A stretch of DNA of 64,000 bases from Thalassotalea nanhaiensis (GCF_031583575.1 NZ_CP134146.1:744001-808000), one strand, 5' to 3'; shown: positions 16,602 through 25,879, numbered from the stretch's first letter. Notes: generated from the sequence alone by a model not told the origin. A program made the numbers and translations.

Positions 16602-16747
16602 GATTTACTCCATCTTAGCCAATAGGTTAAGTAATTGAATTAATTCTAGTATAACCCTTAGGGATGAAGGAACAAGGAAAGTTTTTAAGTTGTTGTGAGT
16701 TAAATAAAATTAATTAGAAGTAATGGGGTTGTGGATGGAGAGTAAAC

Positions 16748-16795
16748 CCTCCCTATCCGCCATTCGTGGCTCGGGAGGATAAGCACTTTCATGTG
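16748..16795. repeat. Compact double-hairpin element between rpmE and rraA
   Basis: An outer stem CCTCCC (16748-16753) with GGGAGG (16773-16778) encloses an inner stem GCCA/TGGC capped by TTCG (16759-16770). A second hairpin, GCAC/GTGC, follows at 16782-16795. The inner dyad GCCATTCGTGGC resembles GCCATCCATGGC at 58229-58240. It may be a REP-like dispersed element or part of an RNA; function unknown. Confidence 0.45.
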
Positions 16796-16825
16796 CAAAA
16801 AAAAAGCACCCTAAGGTGCTTTTTC
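16794..16825. terminator. Terminator of rpmE
   Basis: A 7-bp stem AAGCACC (16804-16810) with GGTGCTT (16815-16821) is followed on the minus strand by a run of more than eight T. It lies just beyond the rpmE stop and also has a short T run on the plus strand. Confidence 0.85.
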
Positions 16826-16843
16826 ATTCGGTTATTAAGTCGA

Positions 16844-17056
16844 TTATTTAGACTTAAGAGCACCGAAACGTTTGTTGAATTTATCAACACGACCACCAGT
16901 TTCAGCAGCTTTTTGCTTACCAGTGTAGAACGGGTGACATGCAGAACATACGTCTAAGTAAATGTCTTTACCGCGTGTTGATTCAGTTTCAATAACGTTA
17001 CCACATGAACAAGTTGCTTTCATGCTTGTGTAATTTGGGTGGATATTTTCTTTCAT
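16844..17056 (-). CDS. rpmE: 50S ribosomal protein L31, zinc-binding (C+) form
   Basis: The 70-residue protein begins MKENIHPNY and keeps all four zinc cysteines (Cys16, Cys18, Cys37, Cys40; CSCG and CSAC). It ends [13 protein letters not shown], as in bacterial L31. Species with zinc-free L31 copies often put those under Zur; this one is the zinc form. It is divergent from priA, the same arrangement as in E. coli. The 261 bases between rpmE and priA hold both promoters and nothing else I recognise. Confidence 0.96.
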   Translation of the reverse strand: MKENIHPNYTSMKATCSCGNVIETESTRGKDIYLDVCSACHPFYTGKQKAAETGGRVDKFNKRFGALKSK

Positions 17057-17317
17057 GGAAAACCTCTATTTTTTAAGGCCGTATCGCCGCTTGATCAATT
17101 GCCAAGTACCATACGAGTTACAATTTAAGTTGGCGGATCATACGGGATCAAGAGCGGATGTTCAACTAAAATAGTTAAAAAGTAGACAATTTATTACATT
17201 ACTTTATGAATAATCTAAATTACTCAACTTCCAAGTAAACGTTAGATAATAATTAACTTGGCAAATTGCTTTTAACTCGTCAGAATAAATTAAAATAATA
17301 TCAGTTAGACCAATACC

Positions 17318-19540
17318 TTGGATAATCAGTTAACCTACTTACAAATTGCCTTACCGATACCTATGCGGCAAAGCTTTACTTACTTGGTGCCACCGGCATT
17401 AGAGCAAGAAAACTTTGTAAAAGGTGATAGGGTGTTAGTGCCTTTTGGTCACCGTAACTTAATTGGTGTAGTGCTTGCTGTAAGCGACGAGTGTGATGTT
17501 CAAAGCAGTAAGCTTAAAGCTATTATTGAGCGGTTAAGTGAAGAGTCACGGTTATCAGAGCAACAGGTCGACTTTTTAAGTTTATGTGCGCGCTATTATC
17601 ATCATCCTATTGGAGATGTCGTAACGCAGGCTTTGCCGGTATTGTTAAGACAAATTAAACCCGTTGATTTAAGTCCGCCAGCATGTTGGTTAAAAAATTC
17701 ACGCTTAACGGATGATGAGTTTACTGCCATTGTCGATGGATTTAAAAAATCAGCAGCAAAACAAAAAGCTTTGCTTGAATTTATTTGTGAACATGATGAA
17801 CTTACTTGGCCGGAAATACGAATGGCAGGGTATAGCAAAGCGCAATTAAATGCCTTACTTGGCAAAGAGCTTATTGTTGAGCAAGCGGTTAAACAAGAGC
17901 CTTTCGTTTGCAAAGAAAAATCGATAAATCATAGTGATAAGCCGCAACTCTCAGTTGAACAGTCACTTATTGTCAGTAGTATCAATCAGCAACTCGATAG
18001 TTTTTCATGCCATTTAATTGATGGTATTACCGGTAGCGGTAAAACAGAAGTGTACTTGCAAATTATTGAGCAAGTATTACTGCAAAATAAACAGGTATTA
18101 GTTCTTGTGCCTGAAATCGGCCTAACACCACAAACCTTATCTCGATTTGAAAAACGCTTTCGCGTGCCTGTGGTGTTGCATCATTCTGGGTTAAACGATA
18201 AAGAGCGTTTACAAACTTGGCATCAAACTAAGCAAGGTAGAGCGGCAATTATTATTGCAACTCGCTCAGGGGTGTTTACGCCATTAGTAAAACCTGGAAT
18301 TATCATTATCGATGAAGAGCACGATGGCTCGTTAAAACAGCAGGAAGGGTTTCGTTATCACGCCAGAGATGTCGCGATATTACGAGCAAGGCAATTGAAC
18401 ATTCCTGTTGTACTTGGCACCGCAACACCTTCATTAGAAACATTACAAAATGCCTTATCTGGTAAATACCAATACCATCAGTTAACAAAGCGTGCAGGTA
18501 AAAGTAGCAAAGCAAGTATTTCACTGATTGACATGGCCAGAGAGCAAGTTGAATTTGGTTTATCAGGTACGCTTAAAAAAGCCATAGAAGATACACTGAA
18601 ACGCGGCGAACAAGTGTTGATATTTTTAAACCGACGCGGTTTTGCCCCTGCCATTTCTTGTCAGGAGTGCAATTGGATATGTGAATGTCAACGGTGTAAT
18701 AAACCATACACTTTGCACCAAGGACAAAACTTATTAGTTTGTCATCACTGTGGCAGTCAAAAGCGCATTACAAGGCAATGTGATAGTTGTGGCAGCGTTC
18801 GTCTTAAGCCATTAGGGCAAGGCACTGAACAGCTTGAGCAGCGTTTGGTAGAGTTGTTTCCTGATTATTCTTCGGTAAGGATTGATCGAGACAGTACCCG
18901 TCGTAAAGGAGAACTCGCTAAACTATTACAGCAAGTGAGTGATAAAGAGCATCAAATATTGGTCGGTACGCAAATGCTTGCAAAAGGTCATCACTTTCCT
19001 GATGTAACGTTAGTTGCGGTATTGGATGTAGATGGCGCATTATTTAGTTACGACTTTAGAGCGCCAGAGCATATGGCGCAATTGTTGGTGCAAGTTGCAG
19101 GCCGTGCTGGTCGAGAAAGTAAACCGGGTAAAGTTATGGTGCAAACTCAATACCCAGAACACCCGTTATTACAAGATTTAGTACAAAATGGTTATGAGCA
19201 CTTTGCTCGCTACGCATTAATTGAGCGCGAACAGGCAATGATCCCACCATTTGCTTTTCAGGCATTATTTAGAGCGGAAGCCAATTACCCTAGTACGCCA
19301 CAAGCGCTTTTGCGAGATGTAAGCCAGCAAGATTTTACTGGTTGTATGGTGAGTGGTCCAATAGCTGCAGCACAAGAAAAGAAAGCTGGCAAATATCGTT
19401 TTCATTTATTATTACAAGCCAAAGAACGTAAAGACTTACATCGCAGCGTACAGCAAATATTAACAAATATTAGCTGCCATGAATTAAACACTAAAGTACG
19501 GTGGAGTATTGATATTGATCCACAGGAACTGAGTTGGTAA
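17318..19540 (+). CDS. priA: Primosomal protein N' (replication restart helicase)
   Basis: PriA recognises abandoned replication forks and reloads the DnaB helicase. The product has the N-terminal 3' DNA-binding domain (LPIPMRQSFTYLVP), Walker A GITGSGKTEVY, Walker B IIIDEEHDGS, the zinc region with paired cysteines (CQECNWICECQRC, CHHCG, CDSCG) and helicase motifs VGTQMLAKGHHFPDV and QVAGRAGR. The start appears to be TTG at 17318; no upstream ATG is in frame, and the N-terminus then aligns with other PriA proteins. The 740-residue length is normal. Confidence 0.95.
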   Translation: MDNQLTYLQIALPIPMRQSFTYLVPPALEQENFVKGDRVLVPFGHRNLIGVVLAVSDECDVQSSKLKAIIERLSEESRLSEQQVDFLSLCARYYHHPIGDVVTQALPVLLRQIKPVDLSPPACWLKNSRLTDDEFTAIVDGFKKSAAKQKALLEFICEHDELTWPEIRMAGYSKAQLNALLGKELIVEQAVKQEPFVCKEKSINHSDKPQLSVEQSLIVSSINQQLDSFSCHLIDGITGSGKTEVYLQIIEQVLLQNKQVLVLVPEIGLTPQTLSRFEKRFRVPVVLHHSGLNDKERLQTWHQTKQGRAAIIIATRSGVFTPLVKPGIIIIDEEHDGSLKQQEGFRYHARDVAILRARQLNIPVVLGTATPSLETLQNALSGKYQYHQLTKRAGKSSKASISLIDMAREQVEFGLSGTLKKAIEDTLKRGEQVLIFLNRRGFAPAISCQECNWICECQRCNKPYTLHQGQNLLVCHHCGSQKRITRQCDSCGSVRLKPLGQGTEQLEQRLVELFPDYSSVRIDRDSTRRKGELAKLLQQVSDKEHQILVGTQMLAKGHHFPDVTLVAVLDVDGALFSYDFRAPEHMAQLLVQVAGRAGRESKPGKVMVQTQYPEHPLLQDLVQNGYEHFARYALIEREQAMIPPFAFQALFRAEANYPSTPQALLRDVSQQDFTGCMVSGPIAAAQEKKAGKYRFHLLLQAKERKDLHRSVQQILTNISCHELNTKVRWSIDIDPQELSW

Positions 19541-19682
19541 GCATCAAAATGCAGTGTAGTGATAACTGTGCTGCACTGTTTCCTTATGATTGCAGAAACT
19601 AACACTGTACATTGTTGTCTGGATCGTTAGAATTAACTTTAGAAATACATATTTTCCCAAATTATAACAATTGTAGAGTGCT

Positions 19683-20249
19683 ATGGCTCATCAAGATTAT
19701 GTTGCTCGCCCCCGCGCAACCAAAAAAAAGAAAAACCCTTACAAGCCTAAGGCTAAAAAGCAGGCACAAAAAACATCGATGAAACCTTTGTTCATACTCG
19801 CCTTCATTGTGGTGTTGGTATCCGGTTTTGTGTTTAGCTTAAATTTCATGAGTGATAATGCTCCAGATGTTGAAGTGGCTGAAATTGAACTGTCAGAGCC
19901 AAAACCTGCTGTTATTGAAGATATCTTGCCCGAAATTCCTACCGAAAAATGGACCTATATGGACGACTTGCCTAATAAAGAAGTTGAAGTGGGCGATTAT
20001 GAGGTTGAAGAGAAGGGGCCTTATCAAATGCAATGTGGCTCTTTTAGAAAGCTACAACAAGCGCAAGAGCTAAAAGCCAATATCGCGTTTGCCGGTTTAG
20101 GATCCGATATTCGAAAAACCAACGGTAAAAATGGTGTTTGGTATAAAGTTGTACTTGGGCCATTTGAACGTAAGCGCATGGCCGAAAGCGCCAAGCATAA
20201 GTTAAAGCGAAATAAGATCAATTATTGTCAAATATGGCTTTGGACTTGA
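19683..20249 (+). CDS. ftsN: FtsN-like cell-division protein with SPOR domain
   Basis: A basic cytosolic N-terminus (ATKKKKNPYKPKAKKQ) is followed by one membrane span (residues about 35-56), a short acidic periplasmic linker and a C-terminal SPOR domain (YQMQCGSFRKLQQAQELKAN, VWYKVVLGPFERKRMAE) that binds denuded peptidoglycan. FtsN triggers septal wall synthesis. At 188 residues it is much shorter than the E. coli protein (about 320), mainly in the linker. The order priA-ftsN-hslV-hslU matches related species and supports the name. The hslVU heat-shock promoter overlaps its last codons. Confidence 0.88.
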   Translation: MAHQDYVARPRATKKKKNPYKPKAKKQAQKTSMKPLFILAFIVVLVSGFVFSLNFMSDNAPDVEVAEIELSEPKPAVIEDILPEIPTEKWTYMDDLPNKEVEVGDYEVEEKGPYQMQCGSFRKLQQAQELKANIAFAGLGSDIRKTNGKNGVWYKVVLGPFERKRMAESAKHKLKRNKINYCQIWLWT

Positions 20250-20273
20250 AAAACTAATATCTGAACCCATCTA
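20245..20273 (+). promoter_or_regulatory. Sigma-32 (heat-shock) promoter of hslVU
   Basis: CTTGAAA (20245-20251), 14 bases, then CCCATCTA (20266-20273) is an essentially perfect RpoH promoter. It overlaps the ftsN stop codon and lies about 78 bases before hslV. Confidence 0.92.
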
Positions 20274-20291
20274 TACTTTAAGATTCTTTCC

Positions 20292-20339
20292 GGGGTGTCT
20301 GTTTTGTCAATTTGACAAAAGACACCTCGTTTTATTTAT
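20292..20339 (+). promoter_or_regulatory. Long leader hairpin before hslV
   Basis: GGTGTC (20294-20299) pairs with GACACC (20321-20326), and TTTTGTC (20302-20308) with GACAAAA (20314-20320), separated by a two-base bulge. TCGTTTTATTT follows, then the hslV ribosome site. It could terminate ftsN transcripts or serve as a stabilising 5' stem on the hslVU mRNA, as has been described for E. coli hslVU. Confidence 0.7.
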
Positions 20340-20350
20340 AGAGGTTTAAT

Positions 20351-20869
20351 GTGACTACTATCGTATCTGTAAGACGCAACGGTAAAGTATGTATTGGCGG
20401 CGATGGTCAAGTATCGTTGGGCAATACCGTGATGAAAGGTAATGCTAAAAAAGTTCGTCGTTTATATAATGACAAAGTACTAGCAGGATTTGCTGGCGGT
20501 ACTGCTGATGCCTTCACCTTATTTGAGCGTTTTGAAAGTAAACTTGAAATGCACCAAGGCCATCTTACCAAATCGGCCGTTGAACTTGCCAAAGACTGGC
20601 GCAGTGATCGTGCCTTAAGAAAACTAGAAGCAATGCTGGTTGTTGCCGATGAAACGGCTTCTTTAATCATCACTGGAAACGGCGATGTTGTTCAGCCTGA
20701 GAATGACTTAATTGCTATTGGCTCTGGTGGTAATTACGCTCAAGCATCTGCTTTAGCGCTGTTGGAAAACACCGAATTATCAGCTCGAGATATTGTTGAA
20801 AAATCTTTAACAATTGCCGGTAATATCTGTGTATTTACCAACTTAACTCAAACCATCGACGAAATTTAA
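20351..20869 (+). CDS. hslV: ATP-dependent protease peptidase subunit HslV
   Basis: HslV is the proteasome-like peptidase of the HslVU (ClpQY) protease. After removal of the initiator residue the catalytic threonine is N-terminal (start GTG then Thr-Thr-Ile-Val). [36 protein letters not shown] and [17 protein letters not shown] are family signatures. The GTG at 20351 has a gagg site; 172 residues is the normal length. It is controlled by the sigma-32 promoter upstream and cotranscribed with hslU 62 bases downstream. Confidence 0.97.
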   Translation: MTTIVSVRRNGKVCIGGDGQVSLGNTVMKGNAKKVRRLYNDKVLAGFAGGTADAFTLFERFESKLEMHQGHLTKSAVELAKDWRSDRALRKLEAMLVVADETASLIITGNGDVVQPENDLIAIGSGGNYAQASALALLENTELSARDIVEKSLTIAGNICVFTNLTQTIDEI

Positions 20870-20931
20870 ACTTATTACTATGATATTGGTTTTTGCTCGC
20901 TGTAATGGCCGGTATCAAAGAGGAATTTTCC

Positions 20932-22260
20932 ATGTCTAATATGACTCCTCGTGAAATTGTTCACGAATTAGATTGCCATATCATTGGCCAAAATGATGCT
21001 AAAAAAGCGGTAGCTATTGCCCTTCGTAACCGCTGGCGTCGTATGCAACTTAATGAAGAGTTGCGTACTGAAGTTACTCCAAAAAATATTTTAATGATTG
21101 GCCCAACCGGTGTTGGTAAAACAGAAATTGCCCGTCGTTTAGCAAAACTTGCCAATGCCCCATTTATTAAAGTGGAAGCAACAAAGTTCACTGAAGTAGG
21201 ATACGTTGGTAAAGAAGTTGAGACTATCATTCGCGATCTTGCCGATATGTCAGTTAAATTAACCAAAGAGTTAGAAATGACTCGTGTTAAGCACTTGGCT
21301 GAAGAAGCCGCTGAAGAACGTATTTTAGATGTGCTTATTCCTAACCCGAAAAACTCTTTCGGTGAAGATGAAACAACTGATAATTCATCAACTCGTCAAG
21401 TGTTCCGTAAGAAATTACGTGAAGGTAAGTTAGACGATAAAGAGATTGAAATTGATGTAGCACAGCAGCAAATTGGCATGGAAATCATGGCGCCTCCTGG
21501 TATGGAAGACATGACCAATCAATTGCAAAGCATGTTCCAAAACATGTCACAAGATAAAACCAAAAAACGCAAATTGAAAATTAAAGATGCGTTTAAAGCT
21601 TTACAAGAAGAAGAAGCCAGTAAAATGGTGAACCCGGAAGAGCTTAAAGAAAAAGCAATTAATGCCGTAGAGCAAAATGGTATCGTATTTATTGATGAAA
21701 TCGATAAAATCTGTAAGCGTGGAGACACCTCAGGGCCAGACGTTTCTCGTGAAGGTGTTCAACGTGATTTACTGCCATTAGTTGAAGGTTCAACCGTGAG
21801 CACTAAGCATGGTATGGTGAAAACTGATCACATTTTATTTATCGCATCCGGCGCATTTCAAATGGCTAAACCAAGTGACTTAATTCCTGAGTTACAAGGT
21901 CGTTTACCAATTCGAGTAGAGCTTCGTGCATTAACTGTAGAAGATTTTGTTCGTATTTTAACCGAGCCAAACGCGTCATTAACCGAACAATATATCGCGC
22001 TGTTGGCCACTGAAGGGGTTAAAGTTGAATTTACCGAAGACGGTATTCAAGCGATTGCAAAAGCTGCATGGCAAGTAAATGAAACCACCGAAAACATTGG
22101 TGCTCGTCGTTTACATACTGTGATGGAACGTTTAATTGAAGAATTATCTTTCCAAGCGGATGCTAAATCAGGTGAAACAATTGTTATAAACAAAGACTAT
22201 GTTGAAGCTAAGCTGGATATTCTTGTTAAAGATGAAGATTTAAGCCGCTTTATTCTATAA
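20932..22260 (+). CDS. hslU: ATP-dependent protease ATPase subunit HslU
   Basis: HslU is the AAA+ unfoldase that feeds substrates to Hsl[35 protein letters not shown] opens the protein in recognisable pieces. Walker A is GPTGVGKTE, the pore motif is GYVGKEVE, Walker B is [10 protein letters not shown], sensor 2 lies in GARRLHT, and the C-terminus is LSRFIL, which inserts into HslV. The frame opens earlier at 20893, but ATG 20932 has the site agagga and yields 442 residues, the family length. Confidence 0.97.
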   Translation: MSNMTPREIVHELDCHIIGQNDAKKAVAIALRNRWRRMQLNEELRTEVTPKNILMIGPTGVGKTEIARRLAKLANAPFIKVEATKFTEVGYVGKEVETIIRDLADMSVKLTKELEMTRVKHLAEEAAEERILDVLIPNPKNSFGEDETTDNSSTRQVFRKKLREGKLDDKEIEIDVAQQQIGMEIMAPPGMEDMTNQLQSMFQNMSQDKTKKRKLKIKDAFKALQEEEASKMVNPEELKEKAINAVEQNGIVFIDEIDKICKRGDTSGPDVSREGVQRDLLPLVEGSTVSTKHGMVKTDHILFIASGAFQMAKPSDLIPELQGRLPIRVELRALTVEDFVRILTEPNASLTEQYIALLATEGVKVEFTEDGIQAIAKAAWQVNETTENIGARRLHTVMERLIEELSFQADAKSGETIVINKDYVEAKLDILVKDEDLSRFIL

Positions 22261-22292
22261 TTGAATTTGTAACTATTAACTCTGGAGAGACC

Positions 22293-22661
22293 ATGCAAAT
22301 TACTCAGCTTGTCTTAAATGAACAGACAAACTTACTTACCTTAAGCTTTGCTGATAATTTCAGCCAAAGCCTAAGTTATGAATTTATGCGTGTATACTCT
22401 CCAAATGAACAAACGTCGAAAAAAGGCCAAGCGAAAGCCCCGGTAAGCCATAAAAAAATGGTCAAATTACTTGCCATTGAACCATTGGCTAAACACGGCT
22501 TTCGTTTAATTTTTGACGATCAACATAGTGCAATATACAGCGCTCAACTATTGCAAGAATATGCACATAATAAAGCTCGCCTTTGGCAAGAATATATTGA
22601 TGCGTTAGCACTAACAGGTCATAGCCGTGAAGCAATGATCGATATTACCCAAATCCAATGA
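22293..22661 (+). CDS. DUF971 protein (butyrobetaine-hydroxylase N-terminal-like)
   Basis: The 122-residue product matches the DUF971 pattern, a small beta domain also found at the N-terminus of gamma-butyrobetaine hydroxylases: LTLSFADNFSQSLSYEFMRVYSP near the start, then LLAIEPLAKHGFRLIFDDQHSAIYS and YAHNKARLWQEYIDAL. DUF971 genes commonly follow hslU in gammaproteobacteria, and this one starts 32 bases after it with a ctggag site, so it probably rides on the heat-shock transcript. Its biochemical role is not established. Confidence 0.88.
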   Translation: MQITQLVLNEQTNLLTLSFADNFSQSLSYEFMRVYSPNEQTSKKGQAKAPVSHKKMVKLLAIEPLAKHGFRLIFDDQHSAIYSAQLLQEYAHNKARLWQEYIDALALTGHSREAMIDITQIQ

Positions 22662-22699
22662 TTCAGTTCACTAAGCTAAACTGTACACAGTGAGAGACC

Positions 22700-23173
22700 A
22701 TGACTAACAACGATATTTTACGCCGCATTCGTTTTGTATTTAATTACGACGACAGCACTATGTTATCTATTTTTGCGCAAGCTGAATTGAAAGTGGATAT
22801 TGAAAAATACCATCATTGGTTACGCAAAGAAGATGATGATAAATATATCAACTTAACAGATACGCAATTAGCGACGTTTTTAAATGGTTTAATTAATAAA
22901 AATCGCGGTAAACGTGAAGGTCCACAGCCAAAACCAGAATCTAGGTTAAACAATAATATTATTTTGCGTAAACTTAAAATTGCTTTAAATCTTAATGATG
23001 AAGATATGCTGGCGATTTTAGCCTTAGCCGATTTACGTATTGGTAAGTCTGAATTAAGTGCCTTTTTCAGAAAAGTTGGTCATAAACATTATCGTGAGTG
23101 TAAAGACCAAGTAATGCGTAACTTTTTACAAGGTATGCAAATTAAATACCGCGAAAACAACCCTTACTCATAA
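22700..23173 (+). CDS. DUF1456 protein (YehS family)
   Basis: The 157-residue product consists of two similar halves, MTNNDILRRIRFVFNYDDSTML and NNIILRKLKIALNLNDEDML, each followed by a helical segment with L-x-x-FL-NGL/FL-QGM. This duplicated plan is characteristic of DUF1456/YehS proteins, found across gammaproteobacteria with unknown function. The ATG has a gagag site. It lies 38 bases after the DUF971 gene on the same strand. Confidence 0.88.
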   Translation: MTNNDILRRIRFVFNYDDSTMLSIFAQAELKVDIEKYHHWLRKEDDDKYINLTDTQLATFLNGLINKNRGKREGPQPKPESRLNNNIILRKLKIALNLNDEDMLAILALADLRIGKSELSAFFRKVGHKHYRECKDQVMRNFLQGMQIKYRENNPYS

Positions 23174-23206
23174 CATCACTAGACATAATGACGTAAGGCA
23201 GCATCA

Positions 23207-23581
23207 ATGAAGCGATTTCTCTATTTAGCCGTTGGGTTTGGTTTTGTTGCCTTAGCTATTATTGGTATTGTCTTACCGGTACTGCCAACAACCCCTTTTT
23301 TATTGGTTGCAGCAGCGTGCTTTGCTAAATCATCAACGCGTTGCCATAAATGGTTAATCAACAATAAATTATTTGGCCCAATAATTCATAACTGGCAAAA
23401 GAATCGATGTATTCCTAAAAAAGCTAAATCAATAGCTGTGCTTTCAATCGTTATTTTTGGAAGTTTCTCTGTATTCTTAGCGGTGCCTAATATTTATGGA
23501 AAACTAGCAACCTCTATATTATTGGCGATCGGTTTATACGTCGTCCTTTCAATTAAAACTTGTCCAAATCTGAAAAAATAA
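23207..23581 (+). CDS. DUF454 inner-membrane protein (YbaN family)
   Basis: The product has LPVLPTTPFLLVAAACFAKSS at residues about 24-44, the signature of YbaN/DUF454 proteins, then LINNKLFGPIIHNW and further membrane spans (about residues 83-117). It is a small polytopic inner-membrane protein of unknown function. At 124 residues it is the usual length. It lies 33 bases after the DUF1456 gene and ends the plus-strand run that began at ftsN. Confidence 0.9.
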   Translation: MKRFLYLAVGFGFVALAIIGIVLPVLPTTPFLLVAAACFAKSSTRCHKWLINNKLFGPIIHNWQKNRCIPKKAKSIAVLSIVIFGSFSVFLAVPNIYGKLATSILLAIGLYVVLSIKTCPNLKK

Positions 23582-23622
23582 TTTACTGCTCCTTTCTAGT
23601 CCTAGATGGCAATTTGATTTAA

Positions 23623-23639
23623 TTCTCACTGAGTGAGAA
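23623..23639. repeat. 17-bp palindrome before the ECF sigma gene
   Basis: TTCTCACTGAGTGAGAA is a perfect dyad around a central G, 123 bases before the ECF sigma start. No T run follows, so an operator is as likely as a weak terminator for the upstream gene. Confidence 0.4.
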
Positions 23640-23761
23640 ATAACTCTATCTACTTGTTATAAATGTTATATATTAAAAAAATAATTATTTTTTAAACCTT
23701 TTTAATATTTACTGCATCTTACTTATTGAAAAACAAAATAGCCCTTTAGGATTTAAATAAA

Positions 23762-24319
23762 TTGTCTGCAACAAGCACAGTGATAAATGCCGAAGATGTT
23801 TTTGCGCAAAAGCAGGAGCAAGAATGGATAACAAACGCCAAGGCCGGCGATCGTCACGCATTTAACCATTTGTATAAGTTACATATTGGCCGAGTTTATG
23901 CCTTATGTTTGCGTATGCTGTCCAGTCGTGACCAGGCTGATGATGTAGCGCAGGAAGTGTTTGTGCAAGTGTGGTTAAAAATAGAGAACTTTCGTGGTGA
24001 TGCCAAGTTTTCTACCTGGTTACATTCGGTAGCAACCAATACCGTATTGACCCACATGCGTAAACAAAAAAGCTGGGTACAAAAAGTTTTTAGTATTGAA
24101 GAACAGCCGCAAGCTGAGCAAGCAGGTAATGAGATACAGGACTTATCTGACTTGGACAAAATGATTTTACGTTTACCCGAAAGAGCTCGAATTGTGTTTG
24201 TATTATTTGCCGTAGAAGGCTACAGACATGAAGAAATTGCAACAATGTTAAATATGGCGGTGGGCTCGAGTAAATCTCACTTCCACCGTGCCAGAACATT
24301 ACTAAAAGAGTGGTTGTAA
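23762..24319 (+). CDS. ECF sigma factor (RpoE-like)
   Basis: Region 2 is seen in FNHLYKLHIGRVYALCLRML, RDQADDVAQEVFVQVW and FSTWLHSVATNTVLTHMR; region 4 in LPERARIVFVLFAVEGYRHEEIA and VGSSKSHFHRARTLL. The start appears to be TTG at 23762 with a distant gga site; GTG 23780 is the alternative. The next gene starts two bases after the stop and looks like its anti-sigma factor, and a DUF4097 protein follows. The three form a self-contained envelope-signalling cassette whose inducing signal is not evident. Confidence 0.9.
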   Translation: MSATSTVINAEDVFAQKQEQEWITNAKAGDRHAFNHLYKLHIGRVYALCLRMLSSRDQADDVAQEVFVQVWLKIENFRGDAKFSTWLHSVATNTVLTHMRKQKSWVQKVFSIEEQPQAEQAGNEIQDLSDLDKMILRLPERARIVFVLFAVEGYRHEEIATMLNMAVGSSKSHFHRARTLLKEWL

Positions 24320-24321
24320 CT

Positions 24322-24822
24322 ATGAACAAGCCAATATCAGATCAAGAATTACAAACACAAATAGATAACCTTGCTAAAGATATAACGCCTGAACGTGATT
24401 TGTGGGCGGGAATTGAGCACGCTATTGAACATAACTCTCAGCAAGACAGTGTTCCTAAAAAAGCTAATTTTGCGCCTTATGCTTGGGCTGCTTCAGTTGC
24501 TTTAGCTGTAGTACTAACCTGGAATATTAATACCAATAAACCTGTGCAAGTAGCACAAGTAAGTGCGATAGATGTAATTCAGCAACAGTACAGCCAAGAA
24601 AAAAACAGCATGTTAGTTAGTTTTGGCGAACCAGACTTAAAAGCATTACCAATAGAAATTCAATCACAATTTGAAGAATTAGATTCAGCCAGGAAGTCAT
24701 TGATAAATGCTTTGGCAGATGACCCAGATAATGCCGACTTGCTAAATTTATTAAAATGGACACAGCAACAAGAACTGAATTTAATTGAGCAATTGTATAG
24801 TCCCCAATGGCAGACAATTTAG
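24322..24822 (+). CDS. Putative anti-sigma factor (single-span)
   Basis: The first 50 residues (DLAKDITPERDLWAGIEHAIE in part) resemble the helical sigma-binding part of zinc-less anti-sigma domains. One membrane span lies at about residues 51-66 (YAWAASVALAVVLTW) and about 100 periplasmic, Q-, E- and L-rich helical residues follow. No zinc H-x-x-x-C-x-x-C motif is present. A longer GTG start at 24310 overlaps the sigma stop; I prefer ATG 24322. The role is inferred from position and layout rather than from a family match. Confidence 0.7.
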   Translation: MNKPISDQELQTQIDNLAKDITPERDLWAGIEHAIEHNSQQDSVPKKANFAPYAWAASVALAVVLTWNINTNKPVQVAQVSAIDVIQQQYSQEKNSMLVSFGEPDLKALPIEIQSQFEELDSARKSLINALADDPDNADLLNLLKWTQQQELNLIEQLYSPQWQTI

Positions 24823-24882
24823 TAGCAAACAATTTAACGGCAACTAGAGATAATTTACGTCAGTTATGACAAAGAGAAATGT

Positions 24883-25848
24883 ATGAAGTTTTATAAAAAC
24901 ACCTCAAAGATCAGCTTAGCAATTTTAGCATTTTCATTAACACTTCCGGTGTTTGCTAAAGACGTCGATGAAAAGTTATCTGTGAGTAATAATGCCAACA
25001 TTAGTATTGATAATTTACGTGGTGAAGTGGTCGTAAAAGGAACGGATACTAACGAAGTATGGGTCGTAGGTAAGCTTGATGAGAAAGCTACTGACTTTAT
25101 CTTCAAAGCCGAGGGCGACAATGTCATTATTCAAGTAAAAATGCCGTCAAATATGAACAGCAGCTTTTGGGATAATGACGAACAAGAAACTGATCTCGTT
25201 ATTGAAGTTCCACATGGCTCAAAAGTCCAATTTCAGGGAGTCTCTAGTGATATTACCATTAGCGACATTAGCAATGATGTTCAAGCAAGAACCGTAAGTG
25301 GCGATGTTACAGTAGACAACTTAGCTGCAGAACGTATTGATATTGAAAGTGTGAGTGGTGATGTAATGTCTAAATCGTTAACTGGCAGAATACACTTGTC
25401 GACAGTAAGTGGTGACATTAAAGACACCAATTCTTCAGGTAATGTCGAATATCATGCGGTAAGCGGTGATATTAAGGCCGAAAGTACGGCCAAAGAAGTG
25501 GTTGCCAATGTGATTTCAGGTGATTTAGAAATTAACTTAAATAATGTTGTCGATGCTGAACTTTCAAGCATTAGTGGTAATGTTGATGCTGAACTTGAAC
25601 TGAGTGATGATGGCTTATTAAAAATGTCGACGGTAAGTGGTAACTTAAAACTTGCACTACAAAAAGGCGTCAATGCCGATATACGGGTAGACTCTCACGC
25701 AGGTGGTAGAATAACAAACCAATTAACTGACGATAAAGTAGAAAAGGCAAAATACGGGCCGCATTCTAAATTATCAACTCAAACTGGCTCAGGCAGTGCT
25801 TCGGTCAAAATGTCGACCGTATCAGGTAATGTAAAATTACGCTTTTAG
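24883..25848 (+). CDS. DUF4097-family secreted beta-repeat protein
   Basis: A signal peptide (residues 1-25, ending PVFA) precedes a beta-helix-like protein built from about nine copies of a VSGDV/VSGNL motif spaced 16-22 residues apart (TVSGDVTVD, SVSGDVMSK, TVSGDIKDT, AVSGDIKAE, VISGDLEIN, SISGNVDAE, TVSGNLKLA, TVSGNVKLR). This is the DUF4097 adhesin-like fold. It should be periplasmic or surface-exposed. It directly follows the ECF sigma and anti-sigma genes and is probably their regulated output or signal receiver. Confidence 0.88.
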   Translation: MKFYKNTSKISLAILAFSLTLPVFAKDVDEKLSVSNNANISIDNLRGEVVVKGTDTNEVWVVGKLDEKATDFIFKAEGDNVIIQVKMPSNMNSSFWDNDEQETDLVIEVPHGSKVQFQGVSSDITISDISNDVQARTVSGDVTVDNLAAERIDIESVSGDVMSKSLTGRIHLSTVSGDIKDTNSSGNVEYHAVSGDIKAESTAKEVVANVISGDLEINLNNVVDAELSSISGNVDAELELSDDGLLKMSTVSGNLKLALQKGVNADIRVDSHAGGRITNQLTDDKVEKAKYGPHSKLSTQTGSGSASVKMSTVSGNVKLRF

Positions 25849-25879
25849 CCGGGGCTTTTATACCGATTAAATAAATTTT

